Under the pieces are notes generated by a model. That model was not told where the DNA came from and did not search any database. It worked only from the letters and a program-made list of their open reading frames with translations. This document shows, piece by piece, positions 52,730 through 63,146 of a stretch of 64,000 bases of DNA; the first letter of the stretch is position 1; every line of letters starts with the position of its first letter. A program made the translations under genes and the position numbers. Location: the NCBI GenBank assembly GCA_022794265.1, contig JAAWEK010000020.1:1-64000 (forward strand), in the 5' to 3' direction. Source of the DNA: Lachnospiraceae bacterium (GTDB lineage Bacteria; Bacillota; Clostridia; Lachnospirales; Lachnospiraceae).

Positions 52730-54502
52730 ATGAGTAAAGAAGTAACAGGAAGCATATATGGTATAAACGGTCCCGTTGTATATATAAAAGGACGAACAGC
52801 CTTCAAAATGGGCGAAATGGTCTATGTTGGCACCCAGAAACTGGTGGGTGAAGTCATCGGTCTTTCTTCTGAACAAACTACAATTCAGGTCTATGAAGAA
52901 ACCTCAGGATTAAAACCCGGAGACACCATATATTCTACAGGCAGTGCCATTTTCGTTACACTGGCTCCCGGAATACTAAATAACATATTTGACGGTATTG
53001 AACGTCCGTTAAAAGATATTGCGGAACAATCCGGAATCTATATATCCAGAGGCGTTACCGTTGATTCCCTGGATATATCAAAAAAATGGGATACGCATAT
53101 TACGGTAAAACCCGGAGATGAAGTACAGGGTGGTACGATTATTGCAGAAGTTCCGGAAACCAGCGCCATACTTCACAAATGTATGGTTCCGCCATATATT
53201 TCGGGAATCGTGACCGCAGTTGTTCCCGACGGACAATATACAATCAACGATACCATCGTTACCATTTCCAGGCCGGACGGTTCTTCCATTAATCTGACCA
53301 TGACCCAGAAATGGCCGATTCGCCAGCCAAGACCAATTAATAAGCGTTTCCCTTCAACCAAACCGCTAATTACAGGGCAGAGAATTATAGATACCTTATT
53401 TCCGATTGCCAAAGGCGGTACCGCTGCAATTCCCGGTGGTTTTGGAACTGGAAAAACCATGTCCCAGCATCAGATTGCCAAATGGTCGGATGCAGACATT
53501 ATTATTTACATCGGTTGCGGAGAGCGCGGAAATGAAATGACACAGGTTCTGGAGGATTTTTCAAAACTGGTAGATCCCCGTTCCGGAAATCCGTTAATGG
53601 CCCGTACTTCCCTAATCGCCAATACCTCCAATATGCCCGTTGCCGCCCGGGAAGCCAGTATTTATACTGGTATTACCCTGGCGGAATACTACCGCGATAT
53701 GGGATATCATGTAGCAATCATGGCAGATTCCACTTCCCGTTGGGCAGAGGCTTTGCGGGAGCTGTCAGGACGTCTGGAAGAGATGCCGGCAGAAGAAGGA
53801 TTCCCTGCATATCTGGCAAGCCGTCTTTCCGCATTTTACGAGAGAGCCGGTTATGTATCCAATTTAAACTGTACCGAAGGCTCGGTATCCATTATAGGAG
53901 CCGTTTCGCCTCAGGGCGGAGATTTTTCCGAACCGGTCACCCAGAATACTAAACGTTTTATCCGCTGCTTCTGGGGTCTGGATAAATCCCTTGCCTATGC
54001 CAGACATTTCCCTGCTATTCACTGGCTGACCAGTTACAGCGAATATCTGAATGATCTGGCTCCATGGTATAACGATAATGTAGGCCCCGATTTCATTTCC
54101 TGCCGGAACCAGCTGCTGGCAATATTAAATCAGGAAAGCAGCCTGATGGAAATTGTAAAACTTATTGGCAGCGACGTGCTTCCGGATGACCAGAAACTGA
54201 CTTTGGAAATTGCCAGGGTAATCCGTCTGGGATTTTTACAGCAGAATGCTTTTCACAAAGACGATACCTGTGTATCCTTGGAAAAACAGCTTTTAATGAT
54301 GCAGACGATATTATATCTCTATGATAAATGTAAAGCTTTGGTTTCTTTAAATATGCCTATCAGCGTGTTAAAAGAAAACAATATATTTGAGCGGATTATC
54401 TCTATTAAATATGATGTACCCAACGACCATTTAGAGTTATTTAAAAATTACCGGAAATCCATTGACGAATTCTATGAGGATGTTATGAGAAGAAACGGAT
54501 AA
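52730..54502 (+). CDS. ntpA: V-type ATPase catalytic subunit A
   Basis: The protein has 590 residues, the normal length. The P loop is [12 protein letters not shown], followed by the catalytic glutamate region [16 protein letters not shown] and [12 protein letters not shown]. The non-homologous region typical of A subunits lies at about 115-185 ([20 protein letters not shown]). It hydrolyses or makes ATP. An AGGAGG site precedes the ATG. Confidence 0.98.
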   Translation: MSKEVTGSIYGINGPVVYIKGRTAFKMGEMVYVGTQKLVGEVIGLSSEQTTIQVYEETSGLKPGDTIYSTGSAIFVTLAPGILNNIFDGIERPLKDIAEQSGIYISRGVTVDSLDISKKWDTHITVKPGDEVQGGTIIAEVPETSAILHKCMVPPYISGIVTAVVPDGQYTINDTIVTISRPDGSSINLTMTQKWPIRQPRPINKRFPSTKPLITGQRIIDTLFPIAKGGTAAIPGGFGTGKTMSQHQIAKWSDADIIIYIGCGERGNEMTQVLEDFSKLVDPRSGNPLMARTSLIANTSNMPVAAREASIYTGITLAEYYRDMGYHVAIMADSTSRWAEALRELSGRLEEMPAEEGFPAYLASRLSAFYERAGYVSNLNCTEGSVSIIGAVSPQGGDFSEPVTQNTKRFIRCFWGLDKSLAYARHFPAIHWLTSYSEYLNDLAPWYNDNVGPDFISCRNQLLAILNQESSLMEIVKLIGSDVLPDDQKLTLEIARVIRLGFLQQNAFHKDDTCVSLEKQLLMMQTILYLYDKCKALVSLNMPISVLKENNIFERIISIKYDVPNDHLELFKNYRKSIDEFYEDVMRRNG

Positions 54503-54546
54503 TAAATGATTGGTTAATCCCTATTGAAAAAAACAGGAGGCAGGTT

Positions 54547-55953
54547 ATGGCTATAGAATATTTAGGATTAAGTGAGATCAAAGGGCCATTAGTCGCATTG
54601 GAAGGTGTCAGAAATGCAGCTTTTGATGAAATCGTAGAATTAACCCTTGATAACGACCCTGGCAAAAAGCTTGGGCGTATTATAGAAATATATGAAGATA
54701 AAGCAGTCATACAGGTATTTGAAGGCTCTGAAGATATGTCCCTTACCAATACACACACTAAACTTACCGGACATCCTTTAAGAATCCCTCTTTCACCTGA
54801 TCTGCTTGGCAGAACTTTTAATGGTATCGGAAGACCCATTGACGGTATGGGCGAGATTTTATCCGATATTAAACGGGATGTCAACGGGATGCCCCTGAAT
54901 CCTGTAACCCGTCAGTATCCACGGAATTATATCCGCACCGGTATTTCGGCGATTGACGGTCTGACTACTCTGATCAGAGGACAGAAGCTTCCTATATTTT
55001 CGGGTAACGGACTGCCTCATGACCGTCTTGCCGCCCAGATTGTAAAACAGGCTTCTTTGGGAGATAAGTCATCGGATGAACTGGTAGTGATTTTTGCTGC
55101 AATGGGTGTTAAATATGACGTAGCGGAATTTTTCCGGAGAACCTTTAATGAAAGCGGTGTTTCCGACCATGTAGTTATGTTTTTGAATCTGGCAAACGAC
55201 CCGGTGGTGGAACGTCTGATCACTCCAAAAGTTGCATTGACTGCCGCAGAATATCTGGCATTTGATTTAGGAAAACATGTGCTTGTAATCTTAACCGATA
55301 TGACTTCATTTGCGGAAGCCATGCGTGAGGTATCTTCTTCAAAGGGTGAAATTCCTTCCAGAAAAGGATATCCTGGTTATCTGTACAGTGAACTTGCCAC
55401 TATTTATGAGCGTGCCGGAATCGTGGAAGGTTCAGAAGGCTCCGTAACCCAGATTCCAATTCTGACCATGCCAAATGATGATATTACCCACCCGATTCCC
55501 GACTTAACGGGATATATAACCGAAGGTCAGATTGTACTGGACCGTGTTCTACACGGACAGTCAGTGTATCCGCCGATTAATGTTCTTCCGTCTCTTTCCC
55601 GGCTGATGAAAGACGGAATTGGCGAGGGATTTACCCGGGATGATCATCAGTCTGTTGCCAACCAGTTATTTTCTTCTTATGCCAAAGTTGGTGAAGCCCG
55701 TGCCCTTGCTTCCGTTATTGGTGAAGATGAACTGTCACCTACCGATAAAAAATATTTGGCGTTTGGCAGGGCTTTTGAACGGGAATTTGTAGCCCAGAAT
55801 GATTATGAAAACCGGGATATCATTACCACACTGAACCTTGGCTGGCGTCTTCTTCATATGGTTCCAAAAGAAGAACTGGATCGGATTGATACAAAAATTT
55901 TGGAAAAATATTATGATATTACCGGCGACGATACCGATTACAATACTCTGTAG
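54547..55953 (+). CDS. ntpB: V-type ATPase subunit B
   Basis: The protein has 468 residues. It is homologous to subunit A but without a Walker A lysine ([19 protein letters not shown]), as in all B subunits. It carries the [20 protein letters not shown] region and the [20 protein letters not shown] motif. It completes the catalytic interface with subunit A. Confidence 0.98.
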   Translation: MAIEYLGLSEIKGPLVALEGVRNAAFDEIVELTLDNDPGKKLGRIIEIYEDKAVIQVFEGSEDMSLTNTHTKLTGHPLRIPLSPDLLGRTFNGIGRPIDGMGEILSDIKRDVNGMPLNPVTRQYPRNYIRTGISAIDGLTTLIRGQKLPIFSGNGLPHDRLAAQIVKQASLGDKSSDELVVIFAAMGVKYDVAEFFRRTFNESGVSDHVVMFLNLANDPVVERLITPKVALTAAEYLAFDLGKHVLVILTDMTSFAEAMREVSSSKGEIPSRKGYPGYLYSELATIYERAGIVEGSEGSVTQIPILTMPNDDITHPIPDLTGYITEGQIVLDRVLHGQSVYPPINVLPSLSRLMKDGIGEGFTRDDHQSVANQLFSSYAKVGEARALASVIGEDELSPTDKKYLAFGRAFEREFVAQNDYENRDIITTLNLGWRLLHMVPKEELDRIDTKILEKYYDITGDDTDYNTL

Positions 55954-55988
55954 AAACAATCGGCAGCTGCCTGAATATGGAGGTTAGC

Positions 55989-56609
55989 ATGAATCCTAAT
56001 ACCTTTCCGACTAAAGGAAATCTGATTTTAGCAAAAAATTCTCTTGCCCTGGCAAAACAGGGTTATGAACTTATGGATAAAAAACGGAATATTCTGATTC
56101 GCGAACTTATGGCTCTGATAGACAAGGCAGAAGATATCCAGCAGGAAATAAATGAAACCTATACCTCTGCTTATCAGGCTTTACAAAAAGCCAATATTCA
56201 GATGGGAATCAATGAAGTTCAGAAATTTGCCCATGCCGTTCCCATTGAAAATTCCGTGACAATTAAATCCCGAAGTATCATGGGCACGGAAATTCCTTTG
56301 GTAGAATATGACGATACCAGAAAAAATTTTCCCGCTTATGCATTTTTCAGTACAAGAGAATCTCTGGATGAGGCAAAGGCCGGATTTGAAAAGGTGAAAA
56401 AACTCACCATAAAGCTTTCCATGATAGAAAATTCCGCATACAGACTGGCATATAATATTAAAAAAACCCAGAAACGTGCCAATGCCCTGCAGAATATTAC
56501 CATTCCCAATTACGAAACGATTACCAGAGATATTACAAATGCTCTGGAAGAAAAAGAACGTGAAGAATTTACAAGATTAAAGGTTATTAAACGAATGCAT
56601 TCTAAATAA
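55989..56609 (+). CDS. ntpD: V-type ATPase subunit D
   Basis: The protein has about 206 residues from the ATG at 55989, which has TGGAGG upstream. It starts with FPTKGNLILAKNSLALAKQG and ends in a long helix (RANALQNITIPNYETITRDI), the central shaft pattern. It is the last gene of the operon and is followed by a terminator. Confidence 0.95.
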   Translation: MNPNTFPTKGNLILAKNSLALAKQGYELMDKKRNILIRELMALIDKAEDIQQEINETYTSAYQALQKANIQMGINEVQKFAHAVPIENSVTIKSRSIMGTEIPLVEYDDTRKNFPAYAFFSTRESLDEAKAGFEKVKKLTIKLSMIENSAYRLAYNIKKTQKRANALQNITIPNYETITRDITNALEEKEREEFTRLKVIKRMHSK

Positions 56610-56629
56610 CGAATTAATTTATAACATGA

Positions 56630-56680
56630 TGCAATAAAAAATGAGAAGTTTTATCATTTTTTATTGCATTTATTTTTTTG
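56630..56680 (+). terminator. Terminator of the V-ATPase operon
   Basis: Fifteen-base perfect arms (56630-56644 and 56654-56668) around a nine-base loop, followed by a T-rich tail ending in seven T. Confidence 0.88.
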
Positions 56681-56692
56681 TTTTAGTATAAT
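56664..56692 (+). promoter_or_regulatory. Promoter of the carboxypeptidase gene
   Basis: TTGCAT, a 17-base spacer and perfect TATAAT. The -35 box lies inside the terminator stem of the V-ATPase operon. Confidence 0.6.
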
Positions 56693-56733
56693 AGACAAGA
56701 AAATACAAATTGTGGGAAAGGTAATGCACTTAA

Positions 56734-58173
56734 ATGTTAAAAAAATTAAAATCGTATGTTTCGTTTTTTTTGATACAAGCTCTGATTTTATCCGTATTTC
56801 TGACTGCCAGCCTCCATTCGGTTTTTGCAGATGAACCGGCAGACTCTTCACAGAGCTCCATTGCAGTAAATACGGAATGGCCGCCCTATCCAACCATATA
56901 TGCGGAAGCCGGCATACTGATTGATGCAGCCAGCGGAACCGTATTATATGAAAAAAACTGTCATGACCAGATGTATCCTGCCAGCATCACAAAGATAATG
57001 ACCACCATGCTGGCATTGGAATACGGTAACCTCAGCGATATGGTAGAGTTTTCACATTATTCCGTATATTCACTGGAAAGCGGAGCTGCACATGTCAGCA
57101 TGGATCAGGGAGAATTGCTTTCCCTGAATGATTGCCTGTATGCCATTATGCTGGCTTCTGCAAATGAAGTATCCAACGCTGTGGCTGAATATATTGCCAA
57201 AAAGCAGCCGGAATATGAAAAACGTATTGCCGAACTGGATGCCGCCGGACAGGAATACAATGAATCCGTTACTGCCATTCAGTTTTTTGCTGATATGATG
57301 AATTCCCGTGCCGTACAGTGCGGTGCCAGGAATACCCACTTTAACAATCCCAACGGGCTTTTTGATGAAAACCATTACACCACATGCTATGATATGGCTA
57401 TGATTACCAGAGAGGCAATTAAAAACGACCAGTTTTTAAAAGTTGAGTCCCAGCTAACTTATACACTGCCCGCCACAAATCTCAAAACGGAGACCCAGCC
57501 AATTGCCAACCGCCATAAGATGTTGTTTCCATTAAACGCAGTCTATTATGATGGTATTCTGGGAGGAAAGACCGGCTATGTTGACCAGTCCGGTAATACC
57601 CTTGTAACCTTCGCCCGCCGAAACGGTATGACACTGATCAGTGTGGTAATGAAATCCAACAGTCAGAACGTCTATAATGACACAAAGCTCCTGCTGGATT
57701 ACGGGTTTAATAATTTTAGTCTGACAAATATTTCTCAAAATGAAACAAATTTCACACCCAGCAACGGTAATTATATTTTTTCAGAGGATTCTTCACTGAT
57801 TAAAATCAGTCCCGATGACTATGCGGTTTTACCAAACAACATTACTTTGGAACTGTGTTCTTCCACTCTCACATTTTCCGAGGATAATCCTGACATCTTT
57901 GCCCGTCTGGAGTATAAACTTGGAGACAGAACCGTAGGTACTGCAACTCTTACTGTAAATAAAGAGGAAAACAATCACTTTGATTTCGGTCCTAAAATCG
58001 AGGAAGAAACAAAAAAAGAACCGGCAGATAACGATTATATAACAATTAACCTTTGGGTAGTTTTAGCTGTTGTCATTATAATTTTAGTCATACTGGTTAT
58101 CCTGTATTTTTTTAAAATGACCAGATTAAGCCGGAAACGGCACAGAAGAAATAAACGTAACAAATATAGATAA
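56734..58173 (+). CDS. D-alanyl-D-alanine carboxypeptidase (PBP5/DacF type)
   Basis: The protein has 479 residues. After a signal peptide (1-32) the serine-peptidase S11 domain shows SxxK in PASITKIMTTML, SxN in SANEVSN and KTG in GGKTGYVDQSGN. A C-terminal beta domain precedes a membrane helix (LWVVLAVVIIILVILVILYF) and a basic tail, so the anchor is a true transmembrane helix rather than the usual amphipathic one. It trims the last D-Ala from peptidoglycan stems. Confidence 0.96.
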   Translation: MLKKLKSYVSFFLIQALILSVFLTASLHSVFADEPADSSQSSIAVNTEWPPYPTIYAEAGILIDAASGTVLYEKNCHDQMYPASITKIMTTMLALEYGNLSDMVEFSHYSVYSLESGAAHVSMDQGELLSLNDCLYAIMLASANEVSNAVAEYIAKKQPEYEKRIAELDAAGQEYNESVTAIQFFADMMNSRAVQCGARNTHFNNPNGLFDENHYTTCYDMAMITREAIKNDQFLKVESQLTYTLPATNLKTETQPIANRHKMLFPLNAVYYDGILGGKTGYVDQSGNTLVTFARRNGMTLISVVMKSNSQNVYNDTKLLLDYGFNNFSLTNISQNETNFTPSNGNYIFSEDSSLIKISPDDYAVLPNNITLELCSSTLTFSEDNPDIFARLEYKLGDRTVGTATLTVNKEENNHFDFGPKIEEETKKEPADNDYITINLWVVLAVVIIILVILVILYFFKMTRLSRKRHRRNKRNKYR

Positions 58174-58205
58174 TTTATTAATTTAAAAATGAAAGAGGTG
58201 TTTTT

Positions 58206-58955
58206 ATGGGTTGGGTATCACCAATAAAAGATGAGGCAACTTTAGAAAAATTTAAACAGGCCTTAAGAAAAGTAGATGATAAATATTATATTATGTTTGA
58301 ACTGGGAATCGGAACTGGTCTGCTTCTTCAGGATATTTTACAGTTAAAAAACCGGGATGTATACGAAAAGGAAGTTATAACCGTTGTGATTGGAGCCAGA
58401 AAGATTGAGCGTTCTTACCAGATACCGAAAAATGTTCAGGACACTATTAATTCCTATGTGGCAGGAAAAGATATGGATGCTTATCTGATTACCGGACATG
58501 CCAGTTCCAAGGCTCCTCTTTCCAGAGAACAAGCATACAGAGTATTTAAAACTGCCGGCAGGTCTCTGGGATTAAGCACTATCGGCGCCCAGACCATGAG
58601 AAAGACTTTTGCTTGGAGATATTACCGCTCCACCGGTGACATTAATTACTTACAGCATTTATTTAATCATGCGTCTCCTTCCATAACATACCGTTATATC
58701 GGAGAAAAACCAAATGTTCAGGTTATTTTGAGAAAACTGACACCAGAAGAGAATGAGCGTAGCAGATATATGCTTTATTTGAATGATTCCGGTAGAAAAC
58801 GTATCGATGCTGCCATTCATGAATTGAAATCCATTAAAGAAAAGTTTAATAATCCAAGCAACAATGATGCCTTTTATGGATGTGTGGATTGTTTTCTGGA
58901 TGAACTGGATGCCCTGTTGGAAACCTACCGGGAATCCAATACCGGACATTTCTGA
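58206..58955 (+). CDS. Degenerate tyrosine-recombinase-like protein
   Basis: The protein has 249 residues and consists of the catalytic domain only. The pattern is clear but incomplete: GTGLLLQDILQLKNRDV stands where GLRxxELLxLxxxD is expected, so ArgI is missing. QTMRKTFAWRYY has lost the first His of HxxR but keeps the Arg. NHASPSITYRYIG keeps His and Tyr. It therefore probably binds DNA without recombining it. A helical C-terminal extension of about 60 residues is added. No att sites or mobile genes are near, so it looks like a domesticated chromosomal gene. It follows the carboxypeptidase gene by 32 bases. Confidence 0.8.
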   Translation: MGWVSPIKDEATLEKFKQALRKVDDKYYIMFELGIGTGLLLQDILQLKNRDVYEKEVITVVIGARKIERSYQIPKNVQDTINSYVAGKDMDAYLITGHASSKAPLSREQAYRVFKTAGRSLGLSTIGAQTMRKTFAWRYYRSTGDINYLQHLFNHASPSITYRYIGEKPNVQVILRKLTPEENERSRYMLYLNDSGRKRIDAAIHELKSIKEKFNNPSNNDAFYGCVDCFLDELDALLETYRESNTGHF

Positions 58956-58962
58956 TAAGCAA

Positions 58963-59949
58963 TTATAAAAGTTTTTTATTTTTATCGCGCTGCCTTTTCT
59001 GGCGGCGCCTTTCTTTTATATTTTCTTTTTTTAAAATTATATTTTCCAATTCCTCATCGTTTATCAGACCTACTTTTCTTATGGCATAGTATACGTCTCT
59101 GATTTTATTATGTTTTACATGAATGGTTCCTTCCATTATTCCATGTTCCGGGCAAACCGACACACAGATATACTTTGAATTATCCGCAAACCACTTAATC
59201 TTTTTTCTGCACTTTTTGTCACATATAACGCATCTCGTCACATAGAGATAGGGTTGTTCTAATAACATTTCTTTACAATCGTATCCTGTAGAAATAAATT
59301 CATTGTGTCCGCTAATCTTAATTTCTTTTTCTTCCTGCCGGGTTTCGGGAATCCGGTAATAATCCAGAGAATAGTTTCCAAAAATCAGATCACGCTCCAT
59401 CTTTCTCAAAATTCCAGCTGTATATATGGCATCTTCCAACGCTCTGTGAAAATCTTTATCCTGTACAAGATTTAACTGTATCACTGCCGATTCCAGAGAA
59501 CGCTGCTCATTATTTTCATTCTGTGCCAGACCAAATATTTTTTGAACGTCAATATACATCATGGGATATGACCATCGTATCCCCAGTTCCATACAGTTGA
59601 TTCCATGATATTCCAGATTATTCTGAAGTTCCATTAAATCTTGATTTCCATAGGTGCACAAGACATAATCCTCTCCGCACCACTGAAAAAACTCCGATAT
59701 AACGGTTTTAAAATCCCGTTGCGTCTGCAGTTCTTCATCGGTAATTTTCGTTATTTCCTTTATAATCGGATGGATTTTCTGGTGCAAAACAGGTTTGATC
59801 AGACTGGAGTATCTGGAAATTTCATTAAAATCTTCATCCAGCATCACAGCCCCCACTTCGATAATCTCAAACTGAAGGGCATCCGTTTTATTCTTATTGT
59901 TCTGATTAATCGTCTGATTCCATTCCAAATCAAAAACAATGTAATTCAT
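58963..59949 (-). CDS. DEDDh 3'-5' exonuclease with C-terminal Cys-rich tail
   Basis: The protein has 328 residues. The exonuclease domain (1-195) has DLEWNQ (first D and E), the YGNQDLMEL aspartate and the FHRALEDA His and Asp, the KapD/ERI-1-like DEDDh set. Residues about 225-290 carry CVICDKKCRKKIKW and CVSVCPEHG, a probable zinc-binding module, and the end is very basic (KENIKERRRQKRQRDKNKK). RNA 3' trimming is the likely role. Confidence 0.88.
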   Translation of the reverse strand: MNYIVFDLEWNQTINQNNKNKTDALQFEIIEVGAVMLDEDFNEISRYSSLIKPVLHQKIHPIIKEITKITDEELQTQRDFKTVISEFFQWCGEDYVLCTYGNQDLMELQNNLEYHGINCMELGIRWSYPMMYIDVQKIFGLAQNENNEQRSLESAVIQLNLVQDKDFHRALEDAIYTAGILRKMERDLIFGNYSLDYYRIPETRQEEKEIKISGHNEFISTGYDCKEMLLEQPYLYVTRCVICDKKCRKKIKWFADNSKYICVSVCPEHGIMEGTIHVKHNKIRDVYYAIRKVGLINDEELENIILKKENIKERRRQKRQRDKNKKLL

Positions 59950-59993
59950 GGCGTTCTCTCTTTATTTATAATAATTACATTACAATACCGCTC

Positions 59994-61139
59994 TTAGGAC
60001 TGCATGGACGCAATCAATGCAGCTATATCATCCGGTGACATCTGCTTATTCGGATCTGATAAATCCGGCGCTTTTACAGGCTCCTGTTCCGGTTCGGTTT
60101 CCTGTTGCTGTGTGATTTCCATCTGTTCCTCTATTTCTTCCGGCTCCTCTGTAGTCTCAGCTTCAGTTGAATCTGTTTCTGTATCCGTTTCTGTATCTGT
60201 TTCATTTTGTCCGTCACTTATGTCCAGATTAAAATCCCCCAATAAATCCATTTGTTCAAATTCATTCAGGTTTGCTAAAATACTTTCTTCGTCAAAGATA
60301 TCCTGATTCATTATTTCATTTTCCGTTTCACTGTTAAATAACCCATCAGATTCAGAAATTCCCATTTCCTGCAATAAATCCTGAGATTCCTCCATAACCG
60401 GCTCTTCTGACGGCTGCTCCTGTAATGGCTCTGGTATCACATCCTGCGTTGATATTTCTTCAGATACTTGATTTATATTTTGTTTCGGCAGTTCATCAAT
60501 ATTTATATTGTCCAGCTTTTCAATTAAGATTCCACAAGCTTCTCTGATTGATACACATTCATTTTTTATTTGTGAAAACCCTTCGCTGCTATTTTGGATT
60601 TCAGTAACCACCGCTTGTTCAAAATGTTGGATATCTGTAGACAAATCCCCCTGATTATTTTCATTTGGCTTTAATTCAGAAAGCCGAGTACTTAATGACT
60701 CTATGGCTGTTCTTACTTCCGCCAATGATTCCATATTTTTCTTGATTATAGTTTTACCAATGGTCTTCTGACCGGAAAACAGAGTATCAATTGCTTCTCT
60801 TGTGCTTCTATCGACTTCTTCCAGTTTTTCTGTTATACTTTCAAAACCCTTTTTACTACATAAATAAATTGCCTTTTGGGATTTCATATATTCTTCAATC
60901 TGCAGCATCTTCTGTTTATAATTTTTATTCACTATTTTGATTATTTCATCGGTAATCAAATATACATCAATTATTACAAATAGTCCGCCTCCAAGAATTA
61001 TAAAATAATTCTGCGGTATTCTCTTAATCAGATAAAACTCGCTGATCAGCAACGTTATAAATACCATTATTTCTACTATCAGTATGGAAGATACTATATT
61101 TCTGTTTTTAGTATTCTTTTCTTCATTCTTTTCACTCAT
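59994..61139 (-). CDS. Membrane coiled-coil protein with acidic arm and C-terminal SPDDIAALI motif
   Basis: The protein has about 381 residues from the ATG at 61139, which has GGAGG eight bases upstream. Two membrane helices (about 15-60), then helical coiled coil (about 70-210), then a long acidic Glu/Gln/Thr-rich arm (TDTETDTETDSTEAETTEEP). It ends in DPNKQMSPDDIAALIASMQS. That tail resembles the FliM/FliY-type LSxDEIDALL peptide that binds partner proteins. The role is unknown; it may dock a regulator near the membrane. Confidence 0.8.
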   Translation of the reverse strand: MSEKNEEKNTKNRNIVSSILIVEIMVFITLLISEFYLIKRIPQNYFIILGGGLFVIIDVYLITDEIIKIVNKNYKQKMLQIEEYMKSQKAIYLCSKKGFESITEKLEEVDRSTREAIDTLFSGQKTIGKTIIKKNMESLAEVRTAIESLSTRLSELKPNENNQGDLSTDIQHFEQAVVTEIQNSSEGFSQIKNECVSIREACGILIEKLDNINIDELPKQNINQVSEEISTQDVIPEPLQEQPSEEPVMEESQDLLQEMGISESDGLFNSETENEIMNQDIFDEESILANLNEFEQMDLLGDFNLDISDGQNETDTETDTETDSTEAETTEEPEEIEEQMEITQQQETEPEQEPVKAPDLSDPNKQMSPDDIAALIASMQS

Positions 61140-61327
61140 AATAAACCTCCATGTCTTAAATGATTTTGCGACAGCAGAACTCGCAATACTATAATTTTTT
61201 ATAAATTCTATTATATTCGATTCACAGACCCTGTGCAACCCTTTTATAATCTGTATTTACCATCATTATTAGAACGATTCTGTTTGTCCCATTCGTCCGC
61301 CTCATTTCTATCACATTAAGGCAGAAG

Positions 61328-61858
61328 TTATTTGCATTCATAGATTAGCTCAACAATTCCATTATAACTTTGCGTTTTAACTAATCGCAGTTCCTGTTGA
61401 TTTGGAAACTCCCCAAAAAGACGAATACCTCTTCCCAGAAGAACAGGCATTACAGATATATAATACCTATCTATTATATTTTCACACATTAGCTGCCCAA
61501 TAAGATTAGCCCCTCCACAAATCCAAATATCCTTGCCGTTTTGTGGCTTTAGAGTTTTTAAAAGGTCTATTGGATTTTCGTTTGTAAAACAGATTTGTTT
61601 TGTAGAGCAGTCTTTATTATGCGTAAACACATAGGACGTTAAATCCCTATACACCCATTCTGTTGGAGAAAGTTCTGTAACAATTTGATGATATGTATTC
61701 CACCCCATCAAAACTGTATCAATATTTTCTACGAATTCAGAATATGTGTCAATATTTTCTTCATCATTTCCTTGTCCTTTTAACCATTCAACACCACCGT
61801 GGCTGTCTGCAATATATCCATCAAGGCTCATTGCAATATATAACACTACTTTTCTCAT
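61328..61858 (-). CDS. DHFR/RibD C-terminal-family reductase
   Basis: The protein has 176 residues. MRKVVLYIAMSLDGYIADSH, DTVLMGWNTYHQ and IWICGGANLIGQLM match the RibD C-terminal / dihydrofolate-reductase-like family, an NADPH-binding fold often annotated as YwjB/YyaP. The substrate is not known. The gene stands alone between two gaps of about 190 bases. Confidence 0.92.
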   Translation of the reverse strand: MRKVVLYIAMSLDGYIADSHGGVEWLKGQGNDEENIDTYSEFVENIDTVLMGWNTYHQIVTELSPTEWVYRDLTSYVFTHNKDCSTKQICFTNENPIDLLKTLKPQNGKDIWICGGANLIGQLMCENIIDRYYISVMPVLLGRGIRLFGEFPNQQELRLVKTQSYNGIVELIYECK

Positions 61859-62002
61859 TTTTGTTCCTCCAATGGTTTTTACAAAATTTTTTCAATATCT
61901 GCCGATTTCATACGTTATATTATATCCAATAACATACATATGCCAATAATTTTTTAATTTATTAAAATATGCCATATCTGGGAATAGGAAAAATCAAAAA
62001 AC

Positions 62003-62043
62003 TAAAAAACGCCGAAAACTTTGAAAAATCAATGTTTTCGGCG
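62003..62043 (-). terminator. Terminator of tRNA-Arg
   Basis: CGCCGAAAAC and GTTTTCGGCG pair across a 14-base loop, and a T run follows on the minus strand (62009-62004). Confidence 0.85.
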
Positions 62044-62053
62044 ATGTTTCCAG

Positions 62054-62127
62054 CGTCGCTAAGAGGATTTGAACCTCCGGCCTACCGCTTAGGAGGCGGT
62101 CGCTCTATCCAGCTGAGCTATAGCGAC
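62054..62127 (-). tRNA. tRNA-Arg (anticodon CCU)
   Basis: A 74-base cloverleaf: acceptor GTCGCTA/TAGCGAC with discriminator G, anticodon stem ACCGC/GCGGT and loop CTCCTAA giving CCU. CCA is not encoded. Confidence 0.97.
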
Positions 62128-62154
62128 AGTCTGAATAATAATTTTAACTCATTA

Positions 62155-62183
62155 ATTCTATCATACTAATGATATTCAGTCAA
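62155..62183 (-). promoter_or_regulatory. Promoter of tRNA-Arg
   Basis: TTGACT (62183-62178), a 17-base spacer and TAGAAT (62160-62155) on the minus strand, 27 bases before the tRNA. Confidence 0.82.
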
Positions 62184-62206
62184 GATTTAAATAACATATA
62201 TCTGCA

Positions 62207-63088
62207 CTATACAGTTTCAAATTCAATCCTGCCTTGCAGCCAAACCACACCTTTAAATCTTCTTCCTATTTTAGGAACTCCCATTAAATCCTTCTTATTA
62301 ATAAACACAGTTATACTGATATCATTACAGTCAATCAACATTTCTATAACCTCTTCATCACTAATTCCGTTTTTATCTTCCACAATGTCCCTGATTTCAC
62401 CAATTACCTGATATTTATCACATTCAATACCATAAGGCATTATACTGGATTCCACGATTGTCAGTATATCCTCGTTCATCACACGTTTGCAAATCTGATT
62501 ATATTCATTCATTTCCTCCAAAGCCATGGCGTCGATTGCTTCCTGATTCCCCTTTTTTGCTTCCCTTAGAACTTCACCTCTGTATCTTCGCAGTTCATCC
62601 GACATAGAAGTAAAAGAGCTGTCTTTTTTTATAGGCATTAATATTTTTCCGGCAAGGCTCATGGCCGTCAGCCCTACCTTTGCGGATATTCTGGAAATTC
62701 CTCTGTTATTATCAAAATTAATATAATCCAAACCATTCTGTATGAAAAAAATAACCGAAAATCCCAGCCGGTTATCTTCACATGAAGCATAAAATGACAT
62801 ATTCATTACGTTTTTTTCAATAATGATTTCATCATAATGAATATATTTCATCGGCAGCGCAAAGGGATAATAAAAATCACAATGAAATTCATCACTGCTT
62901 AAAAACTCTCCATGAAAAGTTATCCCCATATTCGGAGAAAAATGCTTAAAGATTTCCACCGACTCCCCTTCATGTTTCACCGAGCTGTTGATAGCCTCAT
63001 CTTCTTTTATGATCTTGTCCAATAAATGTCTGACATTTCTGTTGCAATCCGGACCGCCGAACCCTACAGTACGTAAATAACTATGCAT
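62207..63088 (-). CDS. DUF3881 family protein
   Basis: The protein has about 293 residues from ATG 63088, which gives the family-like start MHSYLRTVGFGG; an in-frame ATG lies 12 codons upstream. It is soluble and carries ISAKVGLTAMSLAGKILMPI and a C-terminal IDCNDISITVFINKKDLMGVP. DUF3881 is found mostly in Lachnospiraceae and has no known function. It lies 58 bases after the GGDEF gene, so the two may be co-transcribed. Confidence 0.72.
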   Translation of the reverse strand: MHSYLRTVGFGGPDCNRNVRHLLDKIIKEDEAINSSVKHEGESVEIFKHFSPNMGITFHGEFLSSDEFHCDFYYPFALPMKYIHYDEIIIEKNVMNMSFYASCEDNRLGFSVIFFIQNGLDYINFDNNRGISRISAKVGLTAMSLAGKILMPIKKDSSFTSMSDELRRYRGEVLREAKKGNQEAIDAMALEEMNEYNQICKRVMNEDILTIVESSIMPYGIECDKYQVIGEIRDIVEDKNGISDEEVIEMLIDCNDISITVFINKKDLMGVPKIGRRFKGVVWLQGRIEFETV

Positions 63089-63146
63089 AATTATATTAAC
63101 ATCCCTGGTACATACAACCTCCAAAGATTACACCTTTCTGAATAAA

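Noticed and set aside
59994-61139. Methyl-accepting chemotaxis protein
   Set aside because: Coiled coil and two membrane helices are present, but the conserved signalling hairpin is absent.
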